This document shows positions 5,761 to 8,774 of a stretch of 8,774 nucleotides of DNA, piece by piece. Within the stretch, counting starts at the first letter, position 1. The number at the start of each line of letters is the position of its first letter. Under the pieces are notes generated by a model, which was not told the origin of the DNA, searched no databases, and worked only from the letters and a program-made list of their open reading frames with translations. The DNA is from Gemmatimonadota bacterium (GTDB lineage Bacteria; Gemmatimonadota; Gemmatimonadetes; Longimicrobiales; UBA6960), in contig PAUA01000034.1 of the NCBI GenBank assembly GCA_002712565.1, positions 1 through 8,774 of the forward strand, given 5' to 3'. Made by a program: the position numbers and the translations under genes.

Positions 5761-6819
5761 TTGACCGAACATCGCCGAGCCCTCAGCGGCGACTGGTACA
5801 CCGATCCGTCGATCTTCGCCGAGGAACTCGACCGCGTCTTCGCACACACGTGGCAACTGGTCGGCCACGCCGGCCAGTTGACGAGGGCCGGCGACTTCCT
5901 GACCGCCGCGATCGGCGACCAGGGCGTCGCCGTAGTCCGACAGGCGGACGGCTCGCTGCACGCCATGTACAACGTCTGCCAGCACCGGGGCCACGAACTG
6001 CTGGTCGGCGACGCCGGCTCGGCACAGAGCATCACCTGCCCGTACCACGCCTGGACCTACGACCTCGACGGTCGCCTGCTCTTCGCCCGGGGCGAACAGG
6101 TCGGTGACCTGTGCGTGCCGGCGGTGCGGCTCGAGGAGATGGCCGGCTTCCTGTGGGTCAACCTCGACGACGATGCGGCGAGCCTCGCCGAGACCCTGCC
6201 CGGCGTCGAGGACGAGCTGCTGGCCGTCGCCCCCAGCGCCACCGGACGAACGCTCACCCACCGCCGCACCCGACGGTTCGACGCCAACTGGAAGATCGCC
6301 GTCGAGAACTACAACGAGTGCTACCACTGTCTGAACGTGCACAAGGCGTTCACCCAGGGCGTGGTCACACCCGGCAGCTACCGCATCGCCAGCCGGGGCC
6401 AGGCGATCCGCCACAGCGCCGAGGCACCAGCCGACACCGCCTACGCCCTCGCCGAGGGTGGCCAGCCATACGAGTCGTTCTTCGTGTTCCCGGTGTCGTC
6501 GATCCAGTGCTATCCGGGTGAGGTGCTCAACACCTTCCGCTGGGTCCCGCTGGCCGTCGACAGCACCCTCCTCATCCGGGAGTGGTGGTTCGACACCGAC
6601 ACCCCCACGGACGAGCAGGCCGAGATCATCGACCTGGACTGGCGCACCACGGTCACCGAGGACTTCGACCTCATGGACTCGGTCCAGCGCGGCATGCGCA
6701 GCCGCGGCTACACGCCGGGCCCGCTGATCGAACGACCCGACGGCATCGCCACGGTCCACTCCGAGGACACCGTCCCCCACCTGCACGACCTGGTCCGCAC
6801 GGCACTGGGCCGCCGGTGA
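5761..6819 (+). CDS. Rieske non-heme iron oxygenase, alpha subunit, of the quaternary-ammonium (glycine betaine/carnitine/stachydrine) type
   Basis: This 352-aa protein has an N-terminal Rieske [2Fe-2S] domain with C73-Q-H75 and C93-P-Y-H96 as cluster ligands. The catalytic domain contains N176-W-K-I-A-V-E-N-Y and E186-C-Y-H189-x4-H194, with D301 (TEDFDLMDSVQRG) completing the mononuclear iron site. In most Rieske oxygenases the residue bridging the cluster and iron is Asp. The E-C-Y-H arrangement with Glu186 is the pattern of carnitine monooxygenase (CntA) and relatives acting on glycine betaine, choline or proline betaine. The expected reaction is O2-dependent hydroxylation of an N-methyl or C-N carbon, releasing formaldehyde or cleaving off trimethylamine. 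Electrons must come from a ferredoxin/flavin reductase that is not in the window. The TTG start is supported by GAGGAG six bases upstream; the stop overlaps the next gene by four bases. Substrate class is inferred from the motif and from the DMGDH-type gene across the divergent promoter. Confidence 0.9.
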   Translation: MTEHRRALSGDWYTDPSIFAEELDRVFAHTWQLVGHAGQLTRAGDFLTAAIGDQGVAVVRQADGSLHAMYNVCQHRGHELLVGDAGSAQSITCPYHAWTYDLDGRLLFARGEQVGDLCVPAVRLEEMAGFLWVNLDDDAASLAETLPGVEDELLAVAPSATGRTLTHRRTRRFDANWKIAVENYNECYHCLNVHKAFTQGVVTPGSYRIASRGQAIRHSAEAPADTAYALAEGGQPYESFFVFPVSSIQCYPGEVLNTFRWVPLAVDSTLLIREWWFDTDTPTDEQAEIIDLDWRTTVTEDFDLMDSVQRGMRSRGYTPGPLIERPDGIATVHSEDTVPHLHDLVRTALGRR

Positions 6820-8153
6820 CCCCCACCCAGGAGCTCGCAGGCTTCCTCGTCGATGCCGAGGTCTCCGAGGACCACCGGGCAAAGGCCGCCGACTACCTCC
6901 TCGACACGATCGGTTGCATCCTCTTCGGCGCCGAACAGCCCTGGAGCCACCGGGCCGCCGACCACGCACTGCGGACCGGTGGCGACGGAGGCCCGTGCGC
7001 TGTGTTCGGCGCCGGGTTCTCGACCACCTCCCCGATGGCGGCGTTCGCCAACGGCGCCTCGGCCCACGCCTTCGAACTCGACGACGTCCACGAGGAGGCG
7101 ATCTCGCATCCCGGCGCCGTGGTCGTACCGGCGGCACTGGCCATCGGCACCCGGATCGGCGCCAGCGGCCGGCAGGTCCTCGACGCCGTCGCAATCGGCT
7201 ATGAGGCGATGGGACGGGCGGGGATCGCCGTCGGGCCCGTCACCCACATGCTGGCGGGCTTCCACCCGACGGGCCAGTCGGGGGTCTTCGGAGCCGCTGC
7301 AGCAGTGGGTCGCCTACTCGACTTCGGACCCGACACGATGACGCGGGCGCTTGGCATCGCCGCCACCTTCTCCTCGGGGTCCACCGAGTTCAGCCAGAGC
7401 GGGGGTTCCACGAAGCGCCTCCACGCCGGCCGGGCCTCCGAGGGCGGCCTGACCGCAGCACTCCTGGCCTCCGATGGCCTCGACGGCCCCACCGACGGGC
7501 TTGCGGGCCGCTACGGGTTCTGCCGGACCACCACATCCCAGCCTGCAGTCCACCTCCTAACCGAGCGGCTCGGCGAGCGCTGGATGATCGATGAGATCAC
7601 CGTGAAGCCCTATGCAGCCTGCAGTGACATCCACCCGCTCATCGACGCCGCCATCGAGATCCGAAACCGGGGCGTCGACCCCGACGACATCGTCGAGGTT
7701 CACGCCGAGGTTCCGACCAAGGCCGCCGAGCAGAACGCCCTCGACGGCACCACGTCGGTGATGGCCGCCCAGTACAGCGGCCCGTTCAACGTGGCCGCTG
7801 CGTTCCTCGCCGACCCCGGCGACCCGGCCACCTACACCGACGACCGGATCTCCGACCCGATACTCGCCGACCTGCAGGCCAAGGTGTCGATGGTCGCCGC
7901 CGACTGGTGCGACGACACCTACGCCTGGAAGATGGCGGGAGGCCTGCGGGTGACCTGCACCGACGGCACCGTGCACGAGGTGCGCGTCGCCGGCCAGCGA
8001 GGTTCCATGCACCAACCGCTCTCCCCGGACGAACTCGAGGACAAGTTCCGACGCCTGGCTGAAGGCCGGGCAGATGCCGATGCAATCATCCGATTCGTTC
8101 GCTCACTCCACGGCGCCGGCGGACTCGACGACCTGCAGGAGGCCCTCGCATGA
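6816..8153 (+). CDS. MmgE/PrpD family protein (putative dehydratase/decarboxylase/epimerase of a polycarboxylate)
   Basis: This 445-aa protein is full length for the MmgE/PrpD family (2-methylcitrate dehydratase, cis-aconitate decarboxylase, iminodisuccinate epimerase). Family landmarks occur in order: A78-N-G-A-S-A-H-A-F-E-L-D-D-V-H-E and SHPG at 97-100, G148-F-H-P-T-G with the following Ala-rich helix and L167-L, K200-R-L-H-A-G-R-A (201-207 region) and K264-P-Y-A-A-C-S-D-I-H273. These correspond to the helical catalytic domain and the smaller lid domain. The family removes water, CO2 or a proton alpha to carboxylates without cofactor; the actual substrate cannot be read from sequence. The GTG start overlaps the Rieske stop (GTGA), so translation is probably coupled; no strong ribosome binding site is present. 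It also overlaps the racemase/isomerase-family gene by four bases. It probably acts on the carbon skeleton released by the upstream steps rather than in propionate metabolism, because no prpB or prpC neighbour is seen. Confidence 0.88.
   Translation: MTPTQELAGFLVDAEVSEDHRAKAADYLLDTIGCILFGAEQPWSHRAADHALRTGGDGGPCAVFGAGFSTTSPMAAFANGASAHAFELDDVHEEAISHPGAVVVPAALAIGTRIGASGRQVLDAVAIGYEAMGRAGIAVGPVTHMLAGFHPTGQSGVFGAAAAVGRLLDFGPDTMTRALGIAATFSSGSTEFSQSGGSTKRLHAGRASEGGLTAALLASDGLDGPTDGLAGRYGFCRTTTSQPAVHLLTERLGERWMIDEITVKPYAACSDIHPLIDAAIEIRNRGVDPDDIVEVHAEVPTKAAEQNALDGTTSVMAAQYSGPFNVAAAFLADPGDPATYTDDRISDPILADLQAKVSMVAADWCDDTYAWKMAGGLRVTCTDGTVHEVRVAGQRGSMHQPLSPDELEDKFRRLAEGRADADAIIRFVRSLHGAGGLDDLQEALA
8137..8142 (+). 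promoter_or_regulatory. Ribosome binding site of the racemase/isomerase-family gene
   Basis: AGGAGG, inside the last codons of the MmgE/PrpD gene, is seven bases before the ATG at 8150. It confirms that ATG even though it overlaps the preceding stop. Confidence 0.75.
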
Positions 8154-8774
8154 CCGCCCTCGACCCGGCTCCCCTCGACCCCGCCGACATCCGTCCCCGT
8201 TACCGCGGCTACGCCGGCTTCATCACGACGCCGAAGTACTTCGACGACTCGCCACAGCAGTTCCTCGCCGTCGCCCCGGACGGGGTCGGCGTGATCCAGC
8301 GGGTGCTTCACATCCCCGATTACGCCTTTAAACTCGACGACCGCACCCGCAACTTCGGACTCCTCGAGGAGGCGGCAGAGTGCCTGGCCGACTCGCACTG
8401 CCAGGTGATCGGACAGGTGGGCTCCAACTGGGTGCACTGCACGGGCACCACTCCGGACGACATCGCCAGGTTCTGCGACGACCTGAACGAACGGGTCGGT
8501 GCCCGATTTCTCATGGCCGGCCACTGCATCGTCGAGGCCCTGCGGTCGCTGGGGGCGAAGCGCATCGCCGTGAGCAACGCCTACTACCGGGACGACTGGC
8601 GCGACGGCATCAACCGCTACCTGGAACAGGCCGGCTTCGAGATCCTCTCCAGCGGCCACATGCGCGACCAGGGCCTCTACGCCAGCCTCGAGGAGCAGCT
8701 CGAGGTCGAGGACCTGACCGTGTGGGACCACCCGGACCGGGACGTGTTGGAGAGCATCCGCCTGGCCCACGAGG
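8150..8774 (+). CDS. Aspartate/glutamate racemase superfamily protein, maleate isomerase/arylmalonate decarboxylase-like (continues past the right edge)
   Basis: The first 208 residues are visible; the family is usually about 240-270 aa, so perhaps 40-60 residues are missing. The visible part fits this two-lobe fold: strand and loop V87-I-G-Q-V-G-S-N, then G122-equivalent region MAGHCIVEALRSLGAKRIAV (122-141), the typical alpha-helix and strand that follow the substrate-binding T-S-x-A loop in maleate isomerases, and an NAYYRDD segment in place of the usual T-P-Y. The position normally holding the first catalytic cysteine (C-T-S) appears to be Gly91 (V-G-S-N). Arylmalonate decarboxylase has the same loss and uses only the second cysteine, which here would lie beyond the window. 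C97 is near but not aligned. The family catalyses cofactor-free racemisation, cis-trans isomerisation or decarboxylation of dicarboxylates. Start fixed by AGGAGG and the ATGA overlap with the MmgE/PrpD gene. EutA of ectoine use belongs to this superfamily, but no ectoine genes are present. Confidence 0.8.
   Translation, partial: MTALDPAPLDPADIRPRYRGYAGFITTPKYFDDSPQQFLAVAPDGVGVIQRVLHIPDYAFKLDDRTRNFGLLEEAAECLADSHCQVIGQVGSNWVHCTGTTPDDIARFCDDLNERVGARFLMAGHCIVEALRSLGAKRIAVSNAYYRDDWRDGINRYLEQAGFEILSSGHMRDQGLYASLEEQLEVEDLTVWDHPDRDVLESIRLAHE

Noticed and set aside
5260..7194. 644-codon minus-strand open frame opposite the aminotransferase, Rieske and MmgE/PrpD genes
   Set aside because: Its predicted protein is low-complexity, rich in Arg, Gly and Val, and spans three well-supported plus-strand genes. 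It is a codon-bias shadow.
8150..8774. EutA of the ectoine utilisation pathway
   Set aside because: It shares the superfamily but eutB, eutC, eutD and eutE homologues are absent from the visible neighbourhood.

Overview
This is a gene-dense, high-GC (roughly two-thirds G+C or more, strongly C/G-ending codons) bacterial segment. Of the seven genes whose starts are visible beyond the regulator, four use GTG or TTG starts. Several genes overlap by 4 bases (ATGA or GTGA), and the regulator appears to be leaderless. Together these suggest a high-GC Actinomycetota, possibly an acidimicrobial-type lineage. A high-GC proteobacterium is not excluded, because no rRNA or lineage-diagnostic gene is present. 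There is no stretch over 300 bases without a gene, and no tRNA, rRNA, CRISPR array, insertion sequence or convincing terminator.

Layout: two divergent operons fire outward from a 78-base intergenic region (3648-3725). Leftward (minus strand) are an 807-aa dimethylglycine/sarcosine dehydrogenase-type FAD + GcvT protein (3647 to 1224), a mandelate racemase/muconate lactonizing enzyme-type enolase-superfamily protein (1178 to 66), and the first 23 codons of a quinone oxidoreductase/alcohol dehydrogenase-like protein (69 to beyond base 1). Rightward (plus strand) are a MurR/RpiR regulator (3726-4604), a HisC-like class I/II aminotransferase (4609-5715), a Rieske mononuclear-iron oxygenase alpha subunit (5761-6819), an MmgE/PrpD family protein (6816-8153), and the 5' part of an aspartate/glutamate racemase/maleate isomerase/arylmalonate decarboxylase superfamily protein (8150 to beyond the right edge). 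The intergenic region holds a perfect 7-2-7 palindrome (3708-3723) immediately upstream of the regulator ATG. A related 5-2-5 inverted repeat is centred exactly 30 bp away.

How they may work together (inference): the Rieske protein has the E-C-Y-H-x4-H iron-site pattern of oxygenases that demethylate or cleave quaternary ammonium compounds. The DMGDH-type protein would remove a remaining N-methyl group to tetrahydrofolate. The enolase-superfamily protein has an altered KxK motif (S-A-K) and aromatic residues where hydroxyproline-betaine epimerase is remembered to have a cation-pi cage. The aminotransferase would then act on the freed primary amine, and the MmgE/PrpD and racemase/isomerase-family proteins on the resulting carbon skeleton. 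The set reads as an RpiR-controlled catabolic locus for an N-methylated amino acid or betaine of unknown identity. I do not recognise this exact gene combination as a described pathway. The oxygenase reductase partner and a transporter are not in the window.
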